The notes: generated from the letters alone by a model not told the origin. DNA of 27,482 nt from CAJAQL01 sp964442965 (GCA_964442965.1 CAYUBE010000012.1:1-27482), one strand, 5' to 3'. Positions 7,469 to 15,395 are shown, numbered from the stretch's first letter. Made by a program: numbers and translations.

Positions 7469-7765
7469 ATGGCGCGGCGTTTCGAGCGAATGAAAGAGGA
7501 TTTTACCTGCGGAAATTGCGGACGTGCGGTCCGCGGCAATGGCTACACAAACCATTGTCCAGAATGTTTGTGGAGCCGGCACGTCGACGTGAATCCCGGC
7601 GACCGGGCAGCGACATGCGGCGGACTTATGGAGCCGGTGGGCGCGGAACTGAAGAAGGGAGGATGGATCATTCTTCATCGTTGCGCGGTCTGTGGTTTTG
7701 AACGAAAAAACAAAACTGTTCCGGATGATGACTTCGACACGATCCTTAAAATATCTGTCTTATAA
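7469..7765 (+). CDS. RNHCP domain protein (zinc-ribbon-like)
   Basis: A 98-residue protein of the RNHCP family, named for its Arg-Asn-His-Cys-Pro motif; here the motif reads T-N-H-C-P, with Arg replaced. CxxC pairs are FTCGNCG and HRCAVCG. The rest of the signature is intact: CLWSRHVDVNPGDRAATC and GGLMEPVG. The biochemical role of the family is not established. The Cys/His pattern suggests zinc binding. The ATG is 6 nt after an extended -10, so the message is probably leaderless. The thpR ATG follows 4 nt after the stop, so the two form an operon. Together with ThpR this hints at an RNA-related context, by association only. Confidence 0.85.
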   Translation: MARRFERMKEDFTCGNCGRAVRGNGYTNHCPECLWSRHVDVNPGDRAATCGGLMEPVGAELKKGGWIILHRCAVCGFERKNKTVPDDDFDTILKISVL

Positions 7766-7769
7766 AAAT

Positions 7770-8351
7770 ATGAAGCGAAGACTATTTATCGCTATCAATC
7801 TCGAGGCACCGATGCGAAAAGCAATCGAAAATATCGAGAAAAATATTGAGAGCGCTTTTGCATGGGAACAGGCAGAGCGTATTCGTTTTACACCAGAAGA
7901 AAACTGGCACATTACAGTTTCCTTTCTCGGGACACAGGATGATGCGAACCTCATGGAGATTATGGCGGCGATTCGAAAAGCAGCGGAAGAATTTTCTGCG
8001 GTCGACATTTCTTTCACGGAAGTTGCTTATGTTCCAGAGAGAGATAATGCACGCATGATCTGGTTAAAAACATCACGAGAAACCTCTCATGCGCTAGGGA
8101 ATCTACGGAACACATTGGAGAATCTGTTGGATCAAGAGGGCGTCCGTTTTGGGCACGAATCAAGGGGATTTTCCGGCCATCTCACGCTCGCACGCTTCTC
8201 GGAGGCTATGTCGGCGAGTGATTTACCGCCGATTGAGCGAACGATCAAAGTAATCTGCGCAGGAACTTCGCTGGACCTCATGAAGTCGGAGCTCGAGCGA
8301 AGAGGAGCGAGCTATACCACTCTCCAAAAATTTCCGTTCTCAGAAAAATGA
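7770..8351 (+). CDS. thpR: RNA 2',3'-cyclic phosphodiesterase (2H family)
   Basis: Opens 2',3'-cyclic phosphates on RNA ends; older name LigT for its reversible ligase activity. The two HxTx catalytic motifs are H47-I-T-V (WHITVSFLG) and H137-L-T-L (GHLTLARF). The N-terminus MKRRLFIAINL is the standard first strand, so the start is set at 7770 rather than at upstream in-frame codons that overlap the RNHCP gene. Length 193, typical. It is co-transcribed with the RNHCP gene 4 bp upstream. Confidence 0.92.
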   Translation: MKRRLFIAINLEAPMRKAIENIEKNIESAFAWEQAERIRFTPEENWHITVSFLGTQDDANLMEIMAAIRKAAEEFSAVDISFTEVAYVPERDNARMIWLKTSRETSHALGNLRNTLENLLDQEGVRFGHESRGFSGHLTLARFSEAMSASDLPPIERTIKVICAGTSLDLMKSELERRGASYTTLQKFPFSEK

Positions 8352-8422
8352 GAGGCGAGCAGCGCGCCTATTTCCGTCTTGTGTTCGTATCATAGGGAAC
8401 GCAGGACTTTCTGAATTATTTC

Positions 8423-8431
8423 TGGTATTAT
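8423..8431 (+). promoter_or_regulatory. Extended -10 promoter of the ctpA-type protease
   Basis: TGG-TATTAT ending 6 nt before the ATG at 8438; predicted leaderless mRNA. Confidence 0.6.
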
Positions 8432-8437
8432 AGAGCG

Positions 8438-9673
8438 ATGAAGATCAATAAAAAGCAGGTTATCGAGACGACCGTTGCGGTCGTTGTGGGTGTAGCGCTC
8501 CTCGGGGGCGGATTTTGGTTCGGTTGGGCGGAAGGTGTACAGCATCCGAAGGCCGTGCTTGTTTCGCAGGCAACGAATATTGCGCCGCCGCCGGGTTCTT
8601 CGACAACGCTCGCCGATTTCGGCACATTCTGGGAAGCGTGGCAGGATATCAACGATCTTTACCTTCGGAATCCCGATGTTTCGAGCACCGCCAAGGTTTA
8701 CGGGGCGATCAACGGTCTCGTACAATCGCTCGGTGATCCCTATACCGAATTTTTCAGTCCAGCGGACAACCAACAGTTCCAGCAGGATATTTCAGGAAAT
8801 TTCGGCGGTATCGGTGCGGAGCTTGGTACGGATGCAAAAAATGATATTGCGATCATAGCACCGCTTAAAGGAACGCCGGCTGACCTGGCAGGATTGAAGG
8901 CACAAGATGTCATCGTCGGCATTAACGGCAGTTCGACCGACCAAATGACAGTCGACGATGCCGTAAATGTTATCCGCGGTCCAATCGGCACAAAAGTTAC
9001 GTTAACGGTCATGCGCACCGGCTGGACCAAAACGCAGGATTTCACGATCACGAGAGCCAACATTCAGGTCCCTATCGTCAATTTCGAAATGAAGGGGAAT
9101 GTCGCCTACATTTCACTGGAAGAATTCGATCAAACCGCGGACCAGCTCTTCTATAACGCGCTCGTCAAAGCGATGAATAACAATGCACAGGGCATCGTGC
9201 TTGATCTGCGCGATGATCCGGGAGGCTACCTCAATGTCGCCGTGGATCTTGCCGGCTATTTCCTGAAACCTGGTTCGCTCGTGGTCTCGGAGGTTGGACG
9301 GAGCGTTGCAACGACAACCTATACCGCTTCCGGCAACGGCGCGCTTGATAATTTCCCGATGGTGATCCTCGTGAACGGCGGTTCCGCATCGGCTTCGGAG
9401 ATTCTCGCCGGAGCGCTCCACGACGACCGCGGCATCAAGCTGATCGGCGAAAAAACGTTCGGTAAGGGCACGGTGCAGGAGCTTGAAAATCTTTCGGATG
9501 GGTCATCGCTCAAGATCACGGTTGCACATTGGGTTTTGCCCTCTGGGAAAATTATTGACCACGAGGGTATCGAGCCGGATTATGAAGTGCCGCTCACGGC
9601 CACTGATACGGCGAACAAACAGGATCCCCAACTCGACAAAGCAATCCAGGTATTGCAAGAGGAAATAAAATAA
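8438..9673 (+). CDS. ctpA: S41 family carboxy-terminal processing protease
   Basis: Membrane-anchored serine protease that trims or degrades exported proteins from their C-termini. Order of parts: one N-terminal transmembrane segment (about 11-30, VAVVVGVALLGGGFWFGW), a helical cap, a PDZ domain (about 115-205, with GGIGAEL and GLKAQDVIVGINGSS), then the S41 catalytic core. The Ser-Lys dyad is S318 in GGSASASEILAG and K343 in GEKTFGKGTVQ; the 25-residue spacing matches that of characterised family members. LDLRDDPGG replaces the commoner LRNNPGG. The active site would face outside the membrane. Length 411 is normal. It is transcribed alone from an extended -10 with a start at the ATG. An AT-rich inverted repeat follows. 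Confidence 0.95.
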   Translation: MKINKKQVIETTVAVVVGVALLGGGFWFGWAEGVQHPKAVLVSQATNIAPPPGSSTTLADFGTFWEAWQDINDLYLRNPDVSSTAKVYGAINGLVQSLGDPYTEFFSPADNQQFQQDISGNFGGIGAELGTDAKNDIAIIAPLKGTPADLAGLKAQDVIVGINGSSTDQMTVDDAVNVIRGPIGTKVTLTVMRTGWTKTQDFTITRANIQVPIVNFEMKGNVAYISLEEFDQTADQLFYNALVKAMNNNAQGIVLDLRDDPGGYLNVAVDLAGYFLKPGSLVVSEVGRSVATTTYTASGNGALDNFPMVILVNGGSASASEILAGALHDDRGIKLIGEKTFGKGTVQELENLSDGSSLKITVAHWVLPSGKIIDHEGIEPDYEVPLTATDTANKQDPQLDKAIQVLQEEIK

Positions 9674-9682
9674 AAAATCTTA

Positions 9683-9763
9683 TGTTATGGTGTTGTAATG
9701 TTCTGATGTTGTAATGAATTTCAGGAGAACATGAGAACATTCAAACACTATAACCCTATAACA
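9683..9763. repeat. AT-rich imperfect inverted repeat between ctpA and rplI
   Basis: The left arm starts at TGTTAT (9683) and reaches AATGTTCT at 9697-9704. The right arm starts AGAACATT at 9734 and ends ATAACA at 9763, its approximate reverse complement with several gaps. It shares TAATGAATTTC and AGAACATT with 6576-6624. It may serve as the ctpA terminator and also supplies TATAAC sequences that could act as the rplI -10. Confidence 0.5.
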
Positions 9764-9771
9764 ACTTCATT

Positions 9772-10236
9772 ATGAAAATCATACTTCTCGAAGATGTTCG
9801 CAGTCTCGGCAAAAAATTCGACGTGAAAGAGGTGAGCGACGGCTACGCACGGAACTTTCTTTTTCCCAATAAATTAGCCGAACCAGCAACGCCGGGCGCT
9901 CTTAAGAAACTCGACGCATTGAAAGCCGAACATGATAAAAATGAGACAGAGCTTTTGGGACGGCTGCGCGAGGTTGCAAAAAAAATAAATGAGACGAAGA
10001 TCGAGTTCACGATGAAGGTCGACAAATCCGGCGCAGTGTTTGGTTCCGTCAACAAAGAATCAATTTTGAAAGCCCTCCGCGAACAAAAATTAGTGACGAC
10101 GGAGCGAGTCGAAATGGATCTAAAATATCCCTTGAAAGAACTTGGCGAGTATACGGTTCCGCTTGATCTCAAAAAAGGGGTAACGGCAGTTTTAAAAGTG
10201 ACTATTGCCGCAGAAGGGGAGAAGGAGAAAAAATAA
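9772..10236 (+). CDS. rplI: 50S ribosomal protein bL9
   Basis: bL9 binds 23S rRNA near the L1 stalk and reaches across to neighbouring ribosomes. The N-terminal domain is MKIILLEDVRSLGKKFDVKE, then DGYARNFLFPNKLA. A long connecting helix and the C-terminal RNA-binding domain (GAVFGSVNKESI) follow. Length 154 is normal, with a lysine-rich tail. A TATAAC hexamer ends 9 nt before the ATG (9757-9762), and no Shine-Dalgarno site is present. Some Candidate Phyla Radiation lineages are reported to lack bL9, so its presence narrows the possible placement. It shares a bidirectional terminator with the convergent rpmA. Confidence 0.96.
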   Translation: MKIILLEDVRSLGKKFDVKEVSDGYARNFLFPNKLAEPATPGALKKLDALKAEHDKNETELLGRLREVAKKINETKIEFTMKVDKSGAVFGSVNKESILKALREQKLVTTERVEMDLKYPLKELGEYTVPLDLKKGVTAVLKVTIAAEGEKEKK

Positions 10237-10256
10237 CTTTTCTTCGGAGATAATAA

Positions 10257-10310
10257 AATATCCCTCGCAAAAGACTTTAAAATTTAATCTTTTGCGAGGG
10301 ATATTTTTAT
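10257..10310. terminator. Bidirectional Rho-independent terminator between rplI and rpmA
   Basis: A perfect 18-bp stem (10257-10274 with 10288-10305) closes a 13-nt AT-only-but-one loop. T residues follow on the plus strand, and A residues before the left arm give a T-rich tail on the minus strand, so it can end both convergent genes. Confidence 0.92.
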
Positions 10311-10312
10311 CT

Positions 10313-10585
10313 TTATTCTACATTTACCATCTTTGCGTAACGGCGATTGCCATCGAACTTTGTCTTGGTCTTTGCTGCGAATTTCACCACACCCGTTCTG
10401 CCGGCATAGAGCGTATCGTCACCGGCACGCACCACGCCCTTGCCCGGCAGATATTTCGTGCCGCGCTGGCGGATAATAATTTCGCCGACGTTCACTTTTT
10501 GGTTATGATTAACCTTGATGCCCAAACGTTGTGCGGCAGATTCGCGTCCGAGTTTTGTTGAGCCTAGTGCTTTAGTATGTGCCAT
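10313..10585 (-). CDS. rpmA: 50S ribosomal protein bL27
   Basis: bL27 sits at the peptidyl transferase centre and helps position tRNA. Core segments GRESAAQRLGIKV, IIIRQRGTKYLPGKGV and DDTLYAGRTGVVKF are clear. The start MAHTKALGST at 10585 is chosen because bL27 begins MAH; an upstream in-frame ATG at 10618 would add eleven unconserved residues. The N-terminal tail reads AHTKALGSTKLG instead of the common AHKKGGGSTRNG, so it is less glycine-rich. Length 90. It is usually next to rplU, but here it stands alone, convergent with rplI. Confidence 0.95.
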   Translation of the reverse strand: MAHTKALGSTKLGRESAAQRLGIKVNHNQKVNVGEIIIRQRGTKYLPGKGVVRAGDDTLYAGRTGVVKFAAKTKTKFDGNRRYAKMVNVE

Positions 10586-10649
10586 TTTGGTGTAAACACG
10601 AGAGCGGTAACATCGCACCGCTTAATATTTTTTTAACCTTCCCATTCTA

Positions 10650-10658
10650 TGCTACAAT
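10650..10658 (+). promoter_or_regulatory. Extended -10 promoter of the exonuclease gene
   Basis: TGC-TACAAT ending 7 nt before the ATG at 10666; predicted leaderless start. Confidence 0.55.
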
Positions 10659-10665
10659 GGAGACA

Positions 10666-11388
10666 ATGTCAACAACTACCAATAAATTAGTTATCGATAT
10701 CGAGACCATTGGCGAGGATTTCGATAAGCTTGACCATGCTACGCAGGAAAACCTGACCCGTTGGATCAAGCGCGATTCCGAGAGTGACGAAGAATATAAA
10801 ATTGCACTCGAAGACCTTAAAAATGGCCTGGGTTTCTCGCCTCTGACCGGCGAGATCGTTGCCATCGGTTTGCTCGATTATCATAAAAATGAAGGCGCGG
10901 TTTATTACCAAGCGCCCGGCCAAAAAAACGAGGAAACGAAAGAAGATGGCGTTTCCTTCAAGCAGATGACCGAAGAGGAGATGCTCAGAAAATTTTGGGA
11001 GCTTGCCGAGCGATACCAGGTTTTCATCACGTTCAATGGGCGCGCATTCGACATTCCGTTCATGGCCATCCGATCTGCGATCAAGGGAATTCGGCCAACG
11101 AAAGATCTCATGCGTGGCCGCTATCTCTACCAGAACAATCCCGAAGCACTTCACATCGATCTCGCCGAACAATTAAGTTTCTATGGCGCCACGCGCAGGA
11201 AGGGGAGCCTCCATCTTTTTTGCCGCGCGTTCGGCATCCCAAGCCCGAAGTCGGAAGGCGTGACTGGCGACGACGTCGGGCCGCTTTTCAAAAAGAAAAA
11301 ATTTCTCGATATCGCAAAATATAACGTTCGTGATATCCGCGCTACCCGCGAACTCTACACCAAATGGGAAGAATATCTGCAGTTTTAA
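10666..11388 (+). CDS. 3'-5' exonuclease, PolB-exonuclease-like (DEDD family)
   Basis: Predicted metal-dependent 3'-5' exonuclease related to the proofreading domain of B-family polymerases, here as a stand-alone 240-residue protein. The acidic motifs are D11 and E13 in VIDIETIG (Exo I), D129 in FNGRAFDIPF (Exo II) and D223 in YNVRDI (Exo III). The segment HIDLAEQLSFYGATRR is typical of this stand-alone group. The start at 10666 is preferred over an upstream ATG at 10579 because the -10 lies between them and the extra residues overlap rpmA. The physiological substrate (repair DNA or RNA) is not known. The prepilin gene follows 24 bp downstream and may be co-transcribed. Confidence 0.9.
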   Translation: MSTTTNKLVIDIETIGEDFDKLDHATQENLTRWIKRDSESDEEYKIALEDLKNGLGFSPLTGEIVAIGLLDYHKNEGAVYYQAPGQKNEETKEDGVSFKQMTEEEMLRKFWELAERYQVFITFNGRAFDIPFMAIRSAIKGIRPTKDLMRGRYLYQNNPEALHIDLAEQLSFYGATRRKGSLHLFCRAFGIPSPKSEGVTGDDVGPLFKKKKFLDIAKYNVRDIRATRELYTKWEEYLQF

Positions 11389-11412
11389 CTTTTGTCTTTT
11401 CCATCCATATCT

Positions 11413-12651
11413 ATGTTGTTGTTTTCTCATCGCCACGCCTTTACCCTCATCGAGCTTCTCATTGTGATCGCCGTCATCGCCATCCTCTCGATCGTTGTCG
11501 TCCTCACTCTCAATCCCGCAGAGATGCTTCGGCAAAGCAGGGACCAGAACCGCCTCTCGGACATGGACACCCTGGCCCATGCCCTCTCCCTCTATCAGAT
11601 AGACCAGGGCATCACGAGCAACGCCGGTTCCCTGGGAAATCTCAATACCGTCTACGTTTCCCTTCCCGATCCGAATGCAACCACGACCGCTGGTTCCAAT
11701 TGCGCTTCCCTCGGCCTTCCCCTCCTTCCCGCGGGCTATGCCTACCACTGCGCCGGCCCGAACTACTACCGGAACACGAACGGCCAGGGCTGGATCCCCG
11801 TCAATTTTTCGACTATCACCACGGGTTCCCCCCTGGGCCAGCTCCCTATAGATCCGACCAACGCTTCCTCTTCGAGGCTCTACTACACCTATACCACGAA
11901 CGGCACGCAATATGAGGTGACGACATCCCTGGAATCACAGAAATACAAGCTGGGTGGCACGAATGACGTCATCTCAACTGATGGCGGTACCTTAGCATCG
12001 GTCTATGAGAAAGGATCCAAGTTTGGCCTGGAACCCCTTGATTACGGAGACCCATCCCTTATTGGCCTCTGGACGTTCGATGAGGGTACGGGAACGGTTG
12101 CCTATGACTATTCGGGGAGCAATGCCACGGGCAGCTGGCAGGGAACCGCTACCGGCACCAGCGGTTACTATTCAGCCGGCAGGGTAGGTTCCTGGGCGGG
12201 GACGTTTGATGGGAGCACGAACTATGTCGCTGTCTCCAAAATAACATTAGACAACAATCCTAGTTGGACAGTCTCTCTGTGGGCAGATGCGCCAACGAAT
12301 CAGTTGAATAACGAAGGTGGTTTATGGTCTTTGGATTCAAACCACGATCTTCAATATGCTGGAGGTAGCGCATATATCATCTTGTACTGGGGCACGACAC
12401 TGGTTCAAACTTCAACGGCTAACAATCAATGGAATCTTTGGACGGCAACACGAAACGGGAACATATTCTCTCTTTATAAAAATGGCATTCTCGCAGGGTC
12501 GAACAGTACGTCGACCACGTCGGCGGTTAGTTCATTTTCAATAGGGACACAAGGGGGTAGTCGCTATATAGGTCTCATCGACGATGTCCGCATCTACAAC
12601 CGCGCTCTTTCGGCGGCGGAGGTTGCCGCATTGTACAATGGTGGAAAATGA
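11413..12651 (+). CDS. Type IV prepilin-like protein with C-terminal LamG domain
   Basis: The N-terminus is a type III signal: a short basic leader MLLFSHRHA, then FTLIELLIVIAVIAILSIVV. Cleavage is predicted between A9 and F10 (Ala at -1 instead of the usual Gly), with the conserved Glu at +5 (E14). A pilin-like stalk region follows to about 215, including a Cys pair at GSNCASLG and AYHCAGPN. From about 217 to 408 there is a LamG/concanavalin-like domain (GLWTFDEGTGTVAYDYSG to IDDVRIYNRALSAAEVAALY). This suggests a surface pilus or pseudopilus tip protein that binds carbohydrate or a host surface, which is inferred. ATG 11413 is chosen over TTG 11392 because it gives a normal leader length. 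The DNA of the central LamG part is markedly poorer in GC than the rest. Confidence 0.88.
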   Translation: MLLFSHRHAFTLIELLIVIAVIAILSIVVVLTLNPAEMLRQSRDQNRLSDMDTLAHALSLYQIDQGITSNAGSLGNLNTVYVSLPDPNATTTAGSNCASLGLPLLPAGYAYHCAGPNYYRNTNGQGWIPVNFSTITTGSPLGQLPIDPTNASSSRLYYTYTTNGTQYEVTTSLESQKYKLGGTNDVISTDGGTLASVYEKGSKFGLEPLDYGDPSLIGLWTFDEGTGTVAYDYSGSNATGSWQGTATGTSGYYSAGRVGSWAGTFDGSTNYVAVSKITLDNNPSWTVSLWADAPTNQLNNEGGLWSLDSNHDLQYAGGSAYIILYWGTTLVQTSTANNQWNLWTATRNGNIFSLYKNGILAGSNSTSTTSAVSSFSIGTQGGSRYIGLIDDVRIYNRALSAAEVAALYNGGK

Positions 12652-12695
12652 CAAGTGTAGAGGTAATATTTTTTAGAATTTTTTAATACTCCTGG

Positions 12696-12704
12696 TGATA
12701 GGAT
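12696..12704 (+). promoter_or_regulatory. Extended -10 of the 57-residue membrane protein gene
   Basis: TGA-TAGGAT ending 6 nt before the ATG at 12711, the same geometry as other genes in the window. It supports this short frame as a real gene. Confidence 0.45.
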
Positions 12705-12710
12705 AGAAAG

Positions 12711-12884
12711 ATGGAATTCTTGAAAAACTGGATCGTCTTTTATAAGAAAGAGATTCTTTTTATGCTTCTTATTTTTCTCGTTGGATCGACGAGCTTTGCA
12801 TTGGGCTATCTCGCCAATCGTGAATACAACCATGTGCCGATCATCATCGAAAAATGCTCCAATACATCATCAACTTCGCCGTAA
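12711..12884 (+). CDS. Small membrane protein of 57 residues
   Basis: Begins MEFLKNWIVFYKKEI, followed by one hydrophobic helix (ILFMLLIFLVGSTSFALGYL, about 15-34) and a short polar tail NREYNHVPIIIEKC ending in Ser/Thr. Basic residues before the helix predict the N-terminus inside and the tail outside. Similar short proteins, with a helix then APIIIEK-like tails, are in my recollection frequent in Parcubacteria and have no assigned role. Support comes from the extended -10 placed 6 nt before the ATG and from codon-like composition. It overlaps the 3' end of the convergent peroxiredoxin gene by 15 bp. Confidence 0.65.
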   Translation: MEFLKNWIVFYKKEILFMLLIFLVGSTSFALGYLANREYNHVPIIIEKCSNTSSTSP

Positions 12885-13343
12885 CTTTTTCAGATCAGTG
12901 AGTACATCTGAGGCGTGTGTTACGGGATTTACATCCTCGTAGATTTTTACGATTTTTCCCCTAGGATCAATGAGGAATGAAGTGCGGAACGTTCCCATAT
13001 AAACGCGTCCCATGAATTTCTTTTTGCCCCACACGCCATATTTTTTTACCACTCTCTTTTTGTCATCCGAAAGGAGCGTAAACGGCAATTCGTATTTTTT
13101 CTCAAACTTTTTATGGCTTTTGACGTTGTCGATGCTCATACCGAGCACGGTAAGTTTTAGTTTTTTGAAATCAGGGAAGCTGTCGCGGATCGTGCACGCT
13201 TCTTTAGTGCAACCCGGCGTATCGTCTTTTGGATAAAAATAGAGGAGAACCCACTTGCCTTTGTAATCGGCGAGCGAGTGCTCGTCGCCGTTTTGGTCGG
13301 GCAGAGTAAACGGGGGAGCGACCGAATGGAGTTTTGGGATCAT
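12870..13343 (-). CDS. bcp: Thioredoxin-dependent thiol peroxidase (Bcp/PrxQ type)
   Basis: Reduces hydrogen peroxide and organic peroxides using thioredoxin. The thioredoxin-like fold includes FTLPDQNGDEHSLADYKGKW and YFYPKDDTPGCTKEACTIRD. C45 is the peroxidatic cysteine, and C50, five residues later, is the resolving cysteine as in PrxQ enzymes. Length 157 is typical. Together with superoxide dismutase it gives a minimal oxidative-stress pathway. The ATG is at 13343. The 3' end overlaps the small membrane protein gene by 15 bp. Confidence 0.95.
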   Translation of the reverse strand: MIPKLHSVAPPFTLPDQNGDEHSLADYKGKWVLLYFYPKDDTPGCTKEACTIRDSFPDFKKLKLTVLGMSIDNVKSHKKFEKKYELPFTLLSDDKKRVVKKYGVWGKKKFMGRVYMGTFRTSFLIDPRGKIVKIYEDVNPVTHASDVLTDLKKLRRS

Positions 13344-13425
13344 GGTTGTAATTTTCTATGTTTTTTGTTATTATATCAATTCGATACAGCAACCCGCAAT
13401 ATCGAAGAAGGTTGATTTTTAGTTG

Positions 13426-13465
13426 GCTTCCAAAAGCATGGATCCCCGCCTGCGCGGGGATGACA
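13426..13465 (+). repeat. Dispersed palindromic repeat, copy A
   Basis: Starts GCTTCCAA, continues AAGCATGGA and ends in the hairpin TCCCCGC-CTGC-GCGGGGA (13443-13460) plus TGACA. Read on the minus strand it encodes the well-known spurious peptide VIPAQAGIHAF, the signature of a widespread bacterial intergenic palindrome. A second copy in opposite orientation lies at 20895-20940. This one sits just upstream of typA. Confidence 0.85.
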
Positions 13466-13498
13466 GTTTTTATAGTCACAATATACCAATTTTATTCT

Positions 13499-15325
13499 AT
13501 GGAAATCAGAAATATCGCTATCATTGCCCACGTCGATCACGGAAAGACGACGCTTGTTGATGCCCTGCTGAAGCAGTCGGTCGGCTTCAAGCTGAAAAGT
13601 GGCGCGGATAGCGATCTCATCATGGATTCGAATGAGCTGGAACGCGAGCGCGGCATCACCATTTTTTCGAAAAACGCCTCGGTCGTTTATAAAGATATCA
13701 AAATCAATATCGTGGATACGCCGGGCCACGCGGACTTCGGTGGCGAAGTAGAGCGTATTATGCGCATGGTGGACGGCGTTTTGCTTCTGATTGACGCCAA
13801 GGAAGGCCCGATGCCGCAGACGAAATTTGTTTTGCGGAAAGCGATCCAGGCGGGACATAAGATCATCGTGGTCATCAATAAAATAGACAAGGAGGGCGCG
13901 CGGCCGGCATGGGCGCTCGATCAGACGTTCGATCTTTTCTTCGAACTCGGCGCCTCAGAAGAGCAGGTGGAATTTCCGGTGGTTTATGCTTCGGCCGTGC
14001 AGGGCAAAGCGGGACTTACACCGGATATCGACGAGATGAAAGATATCGAAGCGATTTTTGCGACTATTGTGAAATATATTCCGGCGCCGAAAAAAGGCGA
14101 GCTCGATACCACGCAGATGCTCACCGTGAATCTTGCGAACGACAATTACAAAGGGAAAATTGCGATCGGCCGCCTCTATTCGGGTACGCTCAAAAAAGGA
14201 ATGACGGTCGCGCACATGACGCGCAGTGGCGAGACAAAACTTGAAAAATTGACATCGGTCATGTTGTTCGACGGACTGAACCGTGTGGATGTAGATGAAG
14301 CGACGGCGGGGGATATCGTGGCTATCGGCGGCATTCCCGATGTTTCGATCGGCGAGACGATCGCAGACCCGGAGCATCCGGTCGCGCTTCCCACGATCGC
14401 AATCGACGAACCGACGATCAAGATGACCTTCGGCGTTAACACGTCACCGTTTCGCGGGAAAGAAGGAACTTTCACAACTTCCCGTAATCTGAAGGACCGT
14501 CTTGAGAAAGAACTCGAAACTGACGTCGCGCTTTCAATCGCACCGACCGCAACATCCGACACCTCGACTACGCTCGATGCAGGCCGATGGACCGTCGCTG
14601 GCCGCGGTGAATTACACCTCGCGATTCTCATCGAAAAAATGCGGCGCGAAGGATTTGAAATTGAAGTCTCGAAACCGCAGGTTATTTTCAAAGAAGTTGA
14701 CGGTAAGAAATTGGAACCAATGGAACTCGCCTCAATTGAGGTTCCTGAGGAATATTCCGGAACGGCCATTGAAATGTTCGGTAAGCGGCTTGGCGTGATG
14801 AAAGATATGCGGGTGGACGATAATCATATTGCACATATCGATTTTGCGATCCCGACCCGCGGCCTTATTGGCATCAGAAACCGATTTTTGACTTCCACAA
14901 AGGGCATGGGTATCATGAACACGCTTTTCACCGGCTATGAGGCGTACAAGGGCGATATCACGTCTATCCCGCACGGCTCCATTGTGGCAACCCAAGCTGG
15001 CGTTTCGAACAATTACGGACTTATCACGGCACAGGGAAGGGGAAAGCTTTTCATTTCCGCCGGCGTGGCGGTCTATGAGGGCATGGTGGTCGGCGAAAAC
15101 GCGAAAGAGGGGGACGTCATGGTGCATGTCGCACGCGAGAAACAGCTCACGAACTTCCGTGCCAAGAACGAAGGTCTTCTTGATCAGCTCGAAGTCCCGA
15201 TCACGCTTTCACTCGAAGATGCACTCGATTATATCGATGATGAAGAAATGGTGGAAATCACACCGAAGAGCATCCGCATCCGAAAAAAGTACCTCACCGA
15301 TAACGAGCGGAAAAAGGCGAGATAA
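13499..15325 (+). CDS. typA: Translational GTPase TypA/BipA
   Basis: Ribosome-associated GTPase of the EF-G family, linked to stress adaptation and 50S assembly. It has AHVDHGKTT at 10-18 (G1), ERERGITI (G2), DTPGHADFGGEVER (G3) and NKID (G4), followed by domain II, the EF-G-like domains and the TypA-specific C-terminal domain (RGLIGIRNRFLT, GSIVATQAGVSNNYGL, VHVAREKQLTNFRAK). Length 608 is normal. ATG 13499 is chosen because MEIRNIAIIAHVDHG is the family N-terminus; the open frame upstream runs through repeat copy A and is not coding. A TATACC hexamer ends 11 nt before the ATG. Confidence 0.97.
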   Translation: MEIRNIAIIAHVDHGKTTLVDALLKQSVGFKLKSGADSDLIMDSNELERERGITIFSKNASVVYKDIKINIVDTPGHADFGGEVERIMRMVDGVLLLIDAKEGPMPQTKFVLRKAIQAGHKIIVVINKIDKEGARPAWALDQTFDLFFELGASEEQVEFPVVYASAVQGKAGLTPDIDEMKDIEAIFATIVKYIPAPKKGELDTTQMLTVNLANDNYKGKIAIGRLYSGTLKKGMTVAHMTRSGETKLEKLTSVMLFDGLNRVDVDEATAGDIVAIGGIPDVSIGETIADPEHPVALPTIAIDEPTIKMTFGVNTSPFRGKEGTFTTSRNLKDRLEKELETDVALSIAPTATSDTSTTLDAGRWTVAGRGELHLAILIEKMRREGFEIEVSKPQVIFKEVDGKKLEPMELASIEVPEEYSGTAIEMFGKRLGVMKDMRVDDNHIAHIDFAIPTRGLIGIRNRFLTSTKGMGIMNTLFTGYEAYKGDITSIPHGSIVATQAGVSNNYGLITAQGRGKLFISAGVAVYEGMVVGENAKEGDVMVHVAREKQLTNFRAKNEGLLDQLEVPITLSLEDALDYIDDEEMVEITPKSIRIRKKYLTDNERKKAR

Positions 15326-15379
15326 GCCAATTGAGTTTGCCGTGACAATTTTTATTTTCAGGTGACAGAGAGTGATTTT

Positions 15380-15388
15380 TGCTATAAT
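15380..15388 (+). promoter_or_regulatory. Consensus extended -10 promoter of the alpha/beta hydrolase
   Basis: TGC-TATAAT, with a perfect hexamer at 15383-15388, ends 7 nt before the ATG at 15396. This is the clearest example of a predicted leaderless start in the window. Confidence 0.7.
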
Positions 15389-15395
15389 TCGAAAT

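Noticed and set aside
10579..10665. N-terminal extension of the exonuclease from an upstream ATG
   Set aside because: It would overlap the rpmA start and place the extended -10 inside the coding region; the ATG at 10666 fits the family N-terminus.
11173..11910. Long minus-strand frame opposite the exonuclease and prepilin genes
   Set aside because: Gly/Arg/Glu-rich shadow caused by GC-rich codons on the plus strand; no family motif.
13204..13479. Minus-strand frame containing VIPAQAGIHAF
   Set aside because: Well-known spurious translation of an intergenic palindrome; it overlaps bcp out of frame.
13358..13498. Upstream in-frame extension of typA
   Set aside because: It runs through the dispersed palindrome (peptide AWIPACAGMT) and is not part of the TypA family N-terminus.
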